From a virus, in the IMG/VR virus record IMGVR_UViG_3300025820_000107, positions 1 through 26,351 of that record: a stretch of DNA of 26,351 bases; one strand, given 5' to 3'. Positions 16,192 to 22,969 of the stretch are shown here, in pieces; the stretch's first letter is position 1, and the number at the start of each line of letters is the position of its first letter. The notes under the pieces are model-generated. The model saw nothing but the letters and a program-made list of their open reading frames with translations. It ran no database searches and was not told the origin of the DNA. Made by a program: the position numbers and the translations under genes.

Positions 16192-16962
16192 TTACTCCTT
16201 GTTTTGTGGTTTAGCCGTTGTGGCAGGCTCCGACTTTGTCCGGGCGGCACTCACCGCTGAACCGGAAGCCGTTTGATTGAAAGCTTTCAGAAAGGTCTGG
16301 AAATCCAGAGGGATCATCTCCGGAAGTCGGCCGGTTCGATCTCCGGCGTCATAATTGGGACTTGGCTTGGTGCGCATAACCCGCTGATACGTGGGCTTGC
16401 CGTCATCACCTGTTTTCATGTCCAGATCGCAGAACAGAATCAGGTCCACCAGACCTGTGACCAGCTTGCGTGCCTTATCCGGCAGAGTCGGCACGATGCG
16501 CGTGTGTTTTCCGGTACGTGTTTCGATGTCACGTTCGTGGGAATGGGAAATGAGGATCAGTCCGTAAGGCAGAAACGCCAGTTTGTTGAGAACACGCTGA
16601 AACTCATTGTTGATGAGGGCATAGCCTTTGCCGTAGCCAAGGTCGGACTCATGCTCAATCTTGAACTTCTTGCAGACATAATCCGCACACATGCGATAGG
16701 CGTTATCCACCGTATCGATGACAATGGTCTTGAAGTCGTGTTTGCCATCCGCAATCTCGGCGCACGCCTGCAGAAGGTCGTCCCAGCAGGTAATGGGCGC
16801 TTCGAACACTTCGAGGGCGTTCAGGCCCGGTTCCGTGGCGAGAAACAGGGCGTTCTCCGCATGGGAGCACCAAGTGCTTTTGCCAATTTTGCTCGGACCG
16901 TAAACCAGTGCGGTCAGGTCGTTCAGGGTTGCTTTCGGTTTGGTTTTGCTTTTTGGAAGCAT
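16192..16962 (-). CDS. RecA-like ATPase (AAA_24 / Sak4-like)
   Basis: A 256-residue RecA-fold ATPase. Walker A is GPSKIGKST (22-30), Walker B TIVIDTVD (79-86), and a later ILISHSHERD resembles the motif that senses nucleotide. Phage proteins of this class, including Sak4, act as single-strand annealing recombinases together with an SSB, which is encoded next to it. The last 30 residues are Ala/Ser/Thr/Lys-rich and disordered. The ATG is preceded by AAGGAG. It starts 25 bases after the Cas4/AddB-like nuclease gene. Confidence 0.82.
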   Translation of the reverse strand: MLPKSKTKPKATLNDLTALVYGPSKIGKSTWCSHAENALFLATEPGLNALEVFEAPITCWDDLLQACAEIADGKHDFKTIVIDTVDNAYRMCADYVCKKFKIEHESDLGYGKGYALINNEFQRVLNKLAFLPYGLILISHSHERDIETRTGKHTRIVPTLPDKARKLVTGLVDLILFCDLDMKTGDDGKPTYQRVMRTKPSPNYDAGDRTGRLPEMIPLDFQTFLKAFNQTASGSAVSAARTKSEPATTAKPQNKE

Positions 16963-16987
16963 GATTTATCTCCTTGTATGGTTTGGG

Positions 16988-18004
16988 TTAAAAAACAGGG
17001 GCAGCGTCTTCACTTGCTCCATCCCGCAGCTCTTCGTGCGGGAGCACCCGTTGGTAATGGTTTTCAATGACGTTGGGGTTCTCACCGCTTCGGCACAGCG
17101 GAAAGTAGGGACAGGCGCGTCCATACTGAAAACAGAAGGCCGTATTGCGGTAGAAAATGTTGCGGCGACGGGCATCCAGCATTGCTTTGGAAAGCTCCCA
17201 AAGCTCACTGCGGAGCTCGTCGAACTGGTCGCGGGAGATGTAGAGCAGTTCCCGGTGAAACATGCCCGGCTCGAGATATTTCTCTTTAAGGCGTTGCTGA
17301 AAGGATTCATCCGTCTCAGGCATCTTACGCTTGGCACTGCTCTTGCCGGTTTTGGATTTTGCAATCAACTCGGCACGGCGGGTTTCAAATTCAGCTTCAG
17401 TTTCACCTTTGCTCTGGCGCAGTTTGGCCTTGACCAGCACGTTGTAGATGATGCCGGAGATACGGATGCCGAGGGTCTGTTCCAGATACCACGCATAAAT
17501 GATGATCTGAAAATCAGTCCAAAGGCGCTCCAGATAACCGGCATCGATTTGTGAGGCGGTCTTATGTTCCAGAAGGAAATACTGCCCATCCTTCTTGACC
17601 AGGCCGTCCACCTTGCCAGCCAGCACGAAGCTTCTGGAAGCCGCATTGGTATCCGGGTTGATGATGGGGCCTTCAAAGGTCTTCTCCAGAGCGACCACAT
17701 CAAAGTCCTCGACGGGATACTGCTCCGAGTATGAGCTCATCATGGCGGTGGCGAGATGCCAGTCGGCAAGCTGGTGATCATCCTGTGCCCGGTTGGCATA
17801 GACCTGATCGATGTGTTCGAGAACTTTTTCGAGGTCCCGCTGGCCATGCCAGATTTCAAGACAGTCGTGGATGACCGATCCGAAAGCCAGGTTGTGATCC
17901 CGCTCCAGAGGAACAAGGTCCCTCAGGTAGCGGTATTCACAAGCCTTGCGGCAGTTGCGGAAGAGCCGCCACATGGAATACGTGGTGGTCATCAATTCGC
18001 TCAT
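16988..18004 (-). CDS. PD-(D/E)XK nuclease with probable Fe-S cluster (Cas4/AddB-type)
   Basis: A 338-residue nuclease. The catalytic PD-(D/E)XK core shows H46 (SVIHDCLE), D133 (GKVDGL) and E146-x-K148 (LLEHKT). Four cysteines flank it in the AddB/Cas4 pattern: C18 or C22 near the N-terminus and C291, C298 and C304 at the C-terminus (CFQYGRACPYFPLC), which probably hold a 4Fe-4S cluster. The enzyme likely resects DNA ends for the annealing ATPase downstream. The ATG at 18004 overlaps the preceding stop (ATGA) and has GGAGGTGG upstream. A longer in-frame start exists but lacks a ribosome binding site. Confidence 0.87.
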   Translation of the reverse strand: MSELMTTTYSMWRLFRNCRKACEYRYLRDLVPLERDHNLAFGSVIHDCLEIWHGQRDLEKVLEHIDQVYANRAQDDHQLADWHLATAMMSSYSEQYPVEDFDVVALEKTFEGPIINPDTNAASRSFVLAGKVDGLVKKDGQYFLLEHKTASQIDAGYLERLWTDFQIIIYAWYLEQTLGIRISGIIYNVLVKAKLRQSKGETEAEFETRRAELIAKSKTGKSSAKRKMPETDESFQQRLKEKYLEPGMFHRELLYISRDQFDELRSELWELSKAMLDARRRNIFYRNTAFCFQYGRACPYFPLCRSGENPNVIENHYQRVLPHEELRDGASEDAAPVF

Positions 18005-18321
18005 ACCGCCACCTCCATTGCTGAAGGTGCCTTTGCGTTGCAGGCGCATCCGCCACCGGCGGGTTCACGGTGGATCATTACCGCACGCTCGCCGTATTCC
18101 TTGGTGGCGAAGCCAGTGAAGATGCTCGCCAGATCACAGCCGACCTTGGTCGCGGCATCGATAAAGCAGGTGCGGTTCTGCTTATCCAGATTGAAGCGGG
18201 ATTCCATCCTCACTCTGGAGTGTCCATACATGCTTTCCACAGCCAGCAACGCCAGCATGAAGGTATCTTCTAAGTCCTGAGCCGGGACCGACTGATCAAA
18301 GCGATACTTGTAAGTTTCCAT
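18001..18321 (-). CDS. Hypothetical protein, first gene of replication operon
   Basis: A 106-residue protein of no recognised family. The N-terminal 65 residues look folded (METYKYRFDQSVPAQDLEDTFMLALLAVESMYG), and FIDAATKVGCDLASIFTGFATKEYG follows. The C-terminus is low-complexity and contains GGGCAC. The start has AGGAG before it. It heads the replication operon, 74 bases downstream of bipartite element copy 3, and is translationally coupled to the nuclease gene. The position suggests an accessory role in recombination or replication; nothing more can be said. Confidence 0.75.
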   Translation of the reverse strand: METYKYRFDQSVPAQDLEDTFMLALLAVESMYGHSRVRMESRFNLDKQNRTCFIDAATKVGCDLASIFTGFATKEYGERAVMIHREPAGGGCACNAKAPSAMEVAV

Positions 18322-18394
18322 TGTTAATCTCCTGTTGTTTCTCAGGTTTTCTGTTTACCGAGGCCCCGGTTGTCCGCTTCATGCGGCACGATGC

Positions 18395-18425
18395 TTACTT
18401 ACCGGAACCCCGGGCGATGCGTCGG
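18395..18425 (-). promoter_or_regulatory. Bipartite promoter-like element, copy 3 (replication operon)
   Basis: On the minus strand CCGACG, 14 bases, CCGGTAAGTAA, lying just after the sigma factor stop codon and 74 bases before the first replication gene. It would start the seven-gene operon that runs to 9761. Confidence 0.68.
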
Positions 18426-18429
18426 TCGA

Positions 18430-19014
18430 TCAGAGGTATTCTTCCAATCCGCCGTCCCGGAATGCGTCCCTCAGCTTGGTCAATTGTCCGTAGAGGGTGC
18501 TGCGCGGAACGCCCATCTCCCTTGCGATTTCAGCCATGTTGCTCGATTGCAGTTTTTCGCAGAGCTCCTGCAGATCTACAGGTAGTGCGGCAATGACCCG
18601 CTCGACATCGAAGCGGATATCGTTTTGCCGTTGCTCGATGGTTTCCTTGCCGTGGTGTCCCATCTGTCCCTCACTGGAAACCTGCTCGATGCGCTCTGCC
18701 GAATCGTTATCCCCGCCCGGAATGGGATCGTTGAGAGAGGCTGTGCATTTGCGCCAGTCCCGGCATTGCGCAAAGCGGGCTTCCAGAATGGTTGAAATCC
18801 GCCGCTCAACGATGCGGGTCATGAAGGTTGTCTTTTTGCCTTTGGCTGGGTTGAAGTGCTTCATCCTGCCCAGCAAATCAATCATCAGTTCCTGCTCGAG
18901 ATCCTGCCGATCGTCTTCTGTCAGTCCGGCTTTACCCACCAGTTGTCTTGCTTTGTGCCGAATAAGGTCTGCGGCATAGCCATCGATGCCGTCATAGGAA
19001 TTTCGATAAAACAT
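18430..19014 (-). CDS. Phage-encoded sigma70-like RNA polymerase sigma factor
   Basis: A 194-residue sigma factor with two domains. Region 2 lies at about residues 15-80: the DDRQDLEQELMIDLLGRMKHFNPAKGKKTTFMTRIVERRI segment matches the core-binding and -10 helices. Region 4 ends the protein, with a helix-turn-helix at about 159-182 (MAEIAREMGVPRSTLYGQLTKL) for -35 contact. The linker holds a Glu/Gln-rich stretch. It would redirect host polymerase to phage promoters, the bipartite elements being the obvious candidates. Its Shine-Dalgarno (GAGGAGG, five bases from the ATG) is buried in a perfect hairpin, so translation is probably controlled. Sigma genes of this short form occur in phages and integrative elements. 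Confidence 0.82.
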   Translation of the reverse strand: MFYRNSYDGIDGYAADLIRHKARQLVGKAGLTEDDRQDLEQELMIDLLGRMKHFNPAKGKKTTFMTRIVERRISTILEARFAQCRDWRKCTASLNDPIPGGDNDSAERIEQVSSEGQMGHHGKETIEQRQNDIRFDVERVIAALPVDLQELCEKLQSSNMAEIAREMGVPRSTLYGQLTKLRDAFRDGGLEEYL

Positions 19015-19210
19015 TTGGTCCTCCTCGGAGCGAGGAGGAGCACCGCGTGGGTGTCGGCACGGGCCAGAAACAGAGGACGGAGCTGATTCAACAAGCGGAG
19101 TGTCGCAGGTTCGCCTTTTCTGCCACCTGCCGTGCTGTTAAACACACGGTCAGGTTTGGCTCGGCGACACCCACAACAGCCTCCGCCTTGCGTCCAGCTT
19201 GTTGTCGAAG
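19015..19210 (-). ncRNA. Structured leader of sigma factor gene, switch-like
   Basis: The minus-strand leader folds strongly. An 8-bp hairpin, CCTCCTCG-CTC-CGAGGAGG (19020-19038), hides the Shine-Dalgarno. Upstream, GTGGGTGTCG (19165-19174) can pair with CGACACCCAC (19047-19056, 10 bp) or with GCGACAC-TCC (19097-19106, about 9 bp), two exclusive choices. CAACAAGC (19198-19205) can pair with GCTTGTTG (19088-19095), and CCTG-A-CCGTG/CACGG-CAGG forms another hairpin in between. Its first 42 bases (19165-19206) are about three-quarters identical to 22745-22786. The class is not recognised, and pairings were found by eye. Confidence 0.6.
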
Positions 19211-19229
19211 TGTCTAAAATTTCAGTTTG

Positions 19230-19556
19230 TTATGCTGCCCGTTCCTCAATCCGGATCAGAAATGGCAGCCCATGCTTGATTTCAAGATGACGGATGATTC
19301 CATCGCCTATGCCGGTAAGGTGTTCGAGTAGAGCGAGCACCTCCTGCTTCAGGGTGAAGTCATCCTTTTCCAGCTCCGGACGGGTACCGTTCTGGCCGCC
19401 CAGTTTGATTTCACGCTCGATAATTGTGTCTGCGGTGAGTTCGGGATTTCCGCCAACAACTGGAATGTTGGATATGCGCCCGAAGTTGATTTGCTGCATC
19501 AGCTCGATGAGCTTTTGCTGCGGTTCGTTTAGTTCTGTCTTCTTGATCTGGTTCAT
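19230..19556 (-). CDS. Hypothetical protein, small helical
   Basis: A 108-residue protein of no recognised family. The first half (LNEPQQKLIELMQQINFGRISNIPVVGG) looks helical and then loops; the rest is charged and contains GGQNGTRPELEKDDFTLKQEVLALLEHL. It has AAGGAGG eight bases or less before the ATG. It lies alone between the sigma factor leader and a leader hairpin at 19613-19654. It may share a transcript with the sigma factor, since no terminator lies between them. Confidence 0.7.
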   Translation of the reverse strand: MNQIKKTELNEPQQKLIELMQQINFGRISNIPVVGGNPELTADTIIEREIKLGGQNGTRPELEKDDFTLKQEVLALLEHLTGIGDGIIRHLEIKHGLPFLIRIEERAA

Positions 19557-19612
19557 GCCGAACCTCCTTTGTTAAAGACCTCCCGGAAGACAGGTCCGGC
19601 ATGATTTCTCCG

Positions 19613-19654
19613 GGTGAGGTCGTGAACGTTTTTCTGTTCACCAGACCTGTCACC
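19613..19654 (-). promoter_or_regulatory. Long imperfect hairpin in 5' leader of small gene
   Basis: In the minus-strand transcript GGTGACAGGTC-TG-GTGAAC loops back on GTTCAC-GACCTCACC, leaving an eight-base loop. The paired inner arms are perfect (GTGAAC/GTTCAC and AGGTC/GACCT). It ends about 57 bases before the ATG at 19556 and has no T-tract, so control of mRNA stability or translation is more likely than termination. Three GAAATTTC-centred repeats lie further upstream at 19664-19810 (19664-19671, 19683-19692 and 19794-19803), in the 325-base gap between this gene and the recombinase operon. Confidence 0.5.
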
Positions 19655-19663
19655 CTTCTTTGG

Positions 19664-19810
19664 CGAAATTTCGTTGGACCACTGAAATTTCACTTGATAT
19701 AGATGCGCTTTGATTGGCTAATGCGTTGAATTTAAGGGGGATTTGATTGGATGATACGGGGAAATATTTTTTAACTTTTTTTGCCACCCCTCAGTGAAAT
19801 TTCGTTGAAC
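19664..19810. repeat. Three GAAATTTC-centred repeats
   Basis: GAAATTTCGTTG-GAC at 19665-19679, ACTGAAATTTCACTT at 19681-19695 and GTGAAATTTCGTTGAAC at 19794-19810. Related ACTGAAATTTC and TCTGAAATTT also occur at 5171-5182 and 5197-5206 downstream of the tyrosine recombinase. The core is palindromic and could be an operator, but AT-rich DNA also gives such words by chance. Confidence 0.4.
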
Positions 19811-19825
19811 TCACTCGTCAGGGCA

Positions 19826-19853
19826 TAAAAAAAGCCGACACGAAGGTCGGCTG
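19826..19853 (-). terminator. Terminator of serine-recombinase operon
   Basis: On the minus strand AGCCGAC, a six-base loop, GTCGGCT, then a run of seven T. It begins 29 bases after the stop of the ParB-like gene and is a textbook rho-independent terminator. Confidence 0.88.
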
Positions 19854-19881
19854 TTGGGGATGGTGGTTTGTGGGATAGCGA

Positions 19882-20301
19882 TCAGCAGAATCCAAAGAAC
19901 GCTCGCTGCTCGCTCCAGTCGAGCGGGAATGTTTTCACCAGCTTTGACAGGGATAATCCGCTGGGCTCTTCACCGTTAATGATGGCTTCGACAATGTCCG
20001 GGGCGAGAGTGGTCAGCTTCAGGGTTCTGGCCACGTAGGATGAATCCACATCGAGATCCCTTGCCAGTTCGCTGATAGACTTTATCTCACCGCTCTCGAG
20101 GATGTCCGCCCATGAAAAGGCTCGGGCCAGCGACTGGACAATGGCCGTTTGAACGGTTTCCGGCATGGCCTCATTTTCACCGTCCAGCGTATCCGGCGTG
20201 AACACCATTTTGCGGCCACGCATCCTGCGGATGAACATGGGGATATGGATGTGCAGATTCCCGCTGTCTGAAAGTTTGATAGTTGGTTTAATCTTCTTCA
20301 T
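19882..20301 (-). CDS. ParB/KorB-like HTH protein of recombinase triad
   Basis: A 139-residue protein whose second half carries an HTH like that of ParB/KorB: ISELARDLDVDSSYVARTLKLT at about residues 76-97, followed by LAPDIVEAIINGEEPSGLSLSKL. The N-terminal arm is basic (RRMRGRKMVF). It starts with a one-base overlap (TGATG) with the serine recombinase. Short HTH genes of this type directly follow large serine recombinases of the DUF2924 triad in other genomes, and may act as a recombination or copy-control factor. No ParB NTPase domain is present. Confidence 0.75.
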   Translation of the reverse strand: MKKIKPTIKLSDSGNLHIHIPMFIRRMRGRKMVFTPDTLDGENEAMPETVQTAIVQSLARAFSWADILESGEIKSISELARDLDVDSSYVARTLKLTTLAPDIVEAIINGEEPSGLSLSKLVKTFPLDWSEQRAFFGFC

Positions 20302-21884
20302 CAGCTGTTACTCCTTTCCCTGACTTCACAGGCCAGACCGGCCAGCTCGGTGACAAGGTTTGTGAGGCCGTTGGTTTTCAGTTCCATGTCAATTCCCGTT
20401 TCCCTGATCTCGATGGTTTCCACCAAAAGCTGGATCAGCCGGTTGCGCTCGAGCGGGAACAGGTCCTCCCAGAAGGTTTCCACGCTCTGGAATGCCTCGG
20501 ATACATCACCCTCTGATATCAGCTCTGTATCGATGACCTTCAATCGCGCCGACACATTGGTGAGCTGCTTGGTCAAATCAACCGCCTGTTGGTTGACCAA
20601 GGGCAGTCGACTGTTACGGCCGGGCTCGTCATTGTCCGGCGACATAAGTTTCAATGCCTCCTGCCTGACATTCTGAAGCGACTGTTCGAGTTCTTTTTTC
20701 TGGGCCTGCAGGCGCTGCCGCTCTTCAGCCTCTATCTCTCTGGCGGCAAAGTAGGTTTTAGCCACCAAGGTCGGCGTTCTGAACACGGCACCGAGTTGCT
20801 CGAGCACCACGGACTCGATGTCTCCTGCTGGAACCCGCTTCAATGGGCATCGGCTGACAGCACGTTTGGTGTCCTTTTCACATATGTAATAGGAGTAGCG
20901 CCGGTCGCCCTTGTTGGTATAGGTGATGCCCATGGAGCTGTCGCAGTGTCCGCATCGGATTACACCACTCAAAGGGGAGACCATTTTCACCCGGGCCTTG
21001 CTCATCTTGGTTCGATTGTTTTCAGATAAAAGGTCCTGAACTTTGTCCCATGTATTTTGGTCAACCAGCGCTTCATGTTCAGCCGGGTAGTTGTTCTCTT
21101 TGTAAGCAATCTCCCCGATATAGAGCCTGTTATTGAGAAGGCGGTAGACCTGAGCCGTGTTCCATTCGGTACCGATCCGCTCCTTGCCTTTCTTGGTGGT
21201 CCATGATTTGGTTTTGTATCCTTGCTCGTTGAGTTCCTGCGCCACCTTCTTGGCCGATCCCACCTGCGTGTATCGCCTGAATATGAGTTTTATCAGCGGA
21301 GCCTCGCTCTGGTTGATCAGCAGTTTCTTGTTTTCACGGTCCACGTCATAACCGAGAACAGCAGGTCCGCCGCAGTATTTTCCACGGCGTTTTGCGGCGG
21401 CAACCTTGTCCCGGATACGTTCACCGATGACCTCCCGTTCGTACTGGGCAAAGGTGATCAAGATTCCCAGAAACATTCGGCCCGTCGAGTCGGTGGTACC
21501 GAAATGCTGGGTAACTGATACGAAGCTCACTTCCTTTTCGTTGAAGAGCTCGATCATCTTCATGAAGTCCAGCAGTGAGCGAGACAGTCGATCGACTTTG
21601 TAAACGACGATGACATCGATCTTACCGTCATCGATATCAACCAACAGCCTTTGAAGTGCCGGACGTTCCATGCTCCCGCCGGAAAATCCGCCGTCATCGT
21701 ATCGGTAAGGGATGGCTCTCCAGCCCCGAAGCTTCTGACTTTCAATGTAGGCTTCGGCCGCCTCTCTCTGTGCGTCGAGTGAATTGAATTCCTGCTCCAA
21801 GCCTTCCTCGTGACTTTTTCTGGTATAGATGGCGCACCGAAGCGTCTTGCATTGGCCATTCTGGGTATTGTTGTTATTAAGCAT
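20301..21884 (-). CDS. Large serine recombinase (integrase type)
   Basis: A 527-residue site-specific recombinase. The N-terminal resolvase domain holds the nucleophile S24 in YTRKS, and VYKVDRLSRSLLDF supplies the conserved arginines. A recombinase domain follows (GKYCGGPAVLGYDV...NRLYIGEI), then a zinc ribbon (CGHC...C...C near residues 320-355) and a long coiled coil (EIEAEERQRLQAQKKELEQSL). This layout matches integrases that carry out irreversible attP x attB recombination. The ATG at 21884 overlaps DUF2924 by eight bases; an in-frame GTG nine bases earlier would leave no gap to the Shine-Dalgarno. It could use the ssrA 3' end, 4.4 kb away, as attachment site. Confidence 0.92.
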   Translation of the reverse strand: MLNNNNTQNGQCKTLRCAIYTRKSHEEGLEQEFNSLDAQREAAEAYIESQKLRGWRAIPYRYDDGGFSGGSMERPALQRLLVDIDDGKIDVIVVYKVDRLSRSLLDFMKMIELFNEKEVSFVSVTQHFGTTDSTGRMFLGILITFAQYEREVIGERIRDKVAAAKRRGKYCGGPAVLGYDVDRENKKLLINQSEAPLIKLIFRRYTQVGSAKKVAQELNEQGYKTKSWTTKKGKERIGTEWNTAQVYRLLNNRLYIGEIAYKENNYPAEHEALVDQNTWDKVQDLLSENNRTKMSKARVKMVSPLSGVIRCGHCDSSMGITYTNKGDRRYSYYICEKDTKRAVSRCPLKRVPAGDIESVVLEQLGAVFRTPTLVAKTYFAAREIEAEERQRLQAQKKELEQSLQNVRQEALKLMSPDNDEPGRNSRLPLVNQQAVDLTKQLTNVSARLKVIDTELISEGDVSEAFQSVETFWEDLFPLERNRLIQLLVETIEIRETGIDMELKTNGLTNLVTELAGLACEVRERSNS

Positions 21885-22383
21885 TCGGACCACCTTCCTT
21901 TTTTCTGTGACTGCTCTTCAGACCGAAAAAGATCTTTCCATTCCAACGGGTGCCGGTAATTTCCCTCGCTATGGCGCTCAGAGATCTGAAGATGCGGCCG
22001 TCATACTCGAAGCCGCTTTCCCGGGCGATTACCTCATAGCGCTGGTCGTTCCAGATCCGGACAAAGCGAGTGCCCGACAGGATAGCCTCCTGTGATTTCC
22101 GTTCCTCCGGGATCTTGCGGATTACGGTTGCAACCGGATCGGTTTCGGAAACCTTCTTTAGGTGTTTTTTTGCCTGCTCCGACAGACCTCCATAAAAGAG
22201 TTCCTGAATACGGTGCGCCAGCCGTTTAACGAGAAACTGCTTCTTGTACTGGGGTGGTTCGGTTCCATAAAGATCCAGCCATTTCTCTTTGAGCTGATCA
22301 AGGCTCATACTCTGGAGCGTGGCCAATTGCCTCAACACCGAGGTCTTGGTCGGCTCCATGTTTTTGTTTTTCAAGTCATCCAT
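21877..22383 (-). CDS. DUF2924-family protein
   Basis: A 168-residue protein of the DUF2924 family. The typical features are MSLDQLKEKWLDLYGTEPPQYKKQFLVKRLAHRIQEL near residues 30-70 and, at the C-terminus, GTRFVRIWNDQRYEVIARESGFEYDGRIFRSLSAIAREITGTRWNGKIFFGL. These proteins sit immediately upstream of large serine recombinases and probably assist DNA binding or recombination, though the biochemistry is unclear. The ATG at 22383 was chosen for AGGAG six bases upstream; the ORF could extend to a TTG two codons earlier. It overlaps the recombinase start. Confidence 0.9.
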   Translation of the reverse strand: MDDLKNKNMEPTKTSVLRQLATLQSMSLDQLKEKWLDLYGTEPPQYKKQFLVKRLAHRIQELFYGGLSEQAKKHLKKVSETDPVATVIRKIPEERKSQEAILSGTRFVRIWNDQRYEVIARESGFEYDGRIFRSLSAIAREITGTRWNGKIFFGLKSSHRKKEGGPNA

Positions 22384-22403
22384 TTTCAACTCCTTATATT
22401 CGA

Positions 22404-22667
22404 TTACAGGACTCGGTTGTCATGAATGACGCTCTTTCTCGCAGAAGAATCAAGTCCTTCTCTGAAGGTTCCCGAAGAATCTGCAATATTCTTTAAGTTA
22501 TTGGCATTATTGGCCTTACGATACCGACTCCTGAGTGCGGCAATGGCCAGAATGGCCGCAATAGCATCCAGCCGCTGCTCCGGTTTAATGCCTTCAGCAT
22601 CCGGTAATTGGGCGTCGGTCAACTGGTTTGAATAAGGGTTTTCAGGTGCTAATTCCGCATCAAGCAT
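22404..22667 (-). CDS. Small protein heading recombinase operon
   Basis: An 87-residue protein with a recognisable middle segment, KPEQRLDAIAAILAIAALRSRYRK. Small genes with this PEERLDxIAxILAxALLRLR pattern often precede DUF2924 in recombinase triads, which supports the call; function is unknown. The ATG at 22667 has CGGAGG before it. A longer reading from a TTG at 22781 is rejected because its extra 38 codons lie across a terminator-like hairpin. It ends 20 bases upstream of DUF2924. Confidence 0.75.
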   Translation of the reverse strand: MLDAELAPENPYSNQLTDAQLPDAEGIKPEQRLDAIAAILAIAALRSRYRKANNANNLKNIADSSGTFREGLDSSARKSVIHDNRVL

Positions 22668-22712
22668 AAGGGCCTCCGTTGGGCCGGTGCCGATGAGAGA
22701 AGCTGCGGGTGC

Positions 22713-22761
22713 CAAAACAAAAGGCGGTTGGGATGCGCGTTTTTCAGCACCCACAACCGCC
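22713..22761 (-). terminator. Attenuator-like hairpin in recombinase leader
   Basis: On the minus strand GGCGGTTG-T-GGGTGC (22761-22747) pairs with GCGCATCC-CAACCGCC via 14 bp with one bulged T and one G-U pair, followed by TTTTGTTTT. It ends about 45 bases before the ATG at 22667. Its left arm is part of the 42-base module at 22745-22786 that is shared with the sigma factor leader. It can therefore be read as a terminator that a regulatory fold could open. Confidence 0.6.
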
Positions 22762-22786
22762 TCTGCCTGGCATCCGGCCAATTGTC
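22745..22786 (-). repeat. 42-nt leader module, second copy (homologous to 19165-19206)
   Basis: On the minus strand both copies start GACAA and end GAGGC(T/G)GTTGTGGGTG, with a middle GGAYGCMAGGC. About 32 of 42 bases match. In both the module lies in the leader of a minus-strand gene, and both can form a short stem between CAA near the start and GTTG near the end. A small palindrome, TTCCGAAG-N5-CTTCGGAA (22801-22821), lies just upstream in this leader. Confidence 0.55.
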
Positions 22787-22832
22787 TGGTTTCTAACTCA
22801 TTTCCGAAGGGAATCTTCGGAACTGTCAGAGG

Positions 22833-22863
22833 TTACTTACCGGGAGGGATTTCAATCCGTCGG
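22833..22863 (-). promoter_or_regulatory. Bipartite promoter-like element, copy 4 (recombinase operon)
   Basis: On the minus strand CCGACG, 14 bases, CCGGTAAGTAA. It faces away from the LexA-like gene's promoter, 22 bases from that promoter's -35 box. A long leader (about 160 bases) with the attenuator-like hairpin separates it from the first gene. Confidence 0.65.
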
Positions 22864-22884
22864 AAATTTTATTTACAAGATTTC

Positions 22885-22913
22885 TTGACCTGATGGATAT
22901 AAGGTCGTATATT
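22885..22913 (+). promoter_or_regulatory. Sigma70 promoter of LexA-like gene with candidate operator
   Basis: TTGACC (22885-22890), a 17-base spacer and TATATT (22908-22913). An inverted repeat GACCT-N10-AGGTC (22887-22906) covers the -35 box and spacer. It would suit self-repression by the LexA-like protein and could also shut the divergent element copy 4. It does not match the known E. coli-, Bacillus- or alphaproteobacterial-type LexA boxes. Confidence 0.75.
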
Positions 22914-22969
22914 TGTTTGTTATTCGGCCCAAACTGGGGCTCTCTGTTTTTTTAAAGAAGGAGTACGCT

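Noticed and set aside
16369-16379. Perfect match (11/11) to the dif XerC arm, GGTGCGCATAA
   Set aside because: It lies in the middle of the RecA-like ATPase gene with no XerD arm after it and no repetition; taken as chance.
18921-19145. Minus-strand frame of 74 codons across the sigma factor leader
   Set aside because: It runs through the structured leader and into the sigma gene in another frame, with no ribosome binding site; the DNA is better explained by RNA structure.
22668-22781. N-terminal extension of the small recombinase-operon gene from a TTG codon
   Set aside because: The extra codons lie across the terminator-like hairpin, and the internal ATG at 22667 has a strong ribosome binding site.
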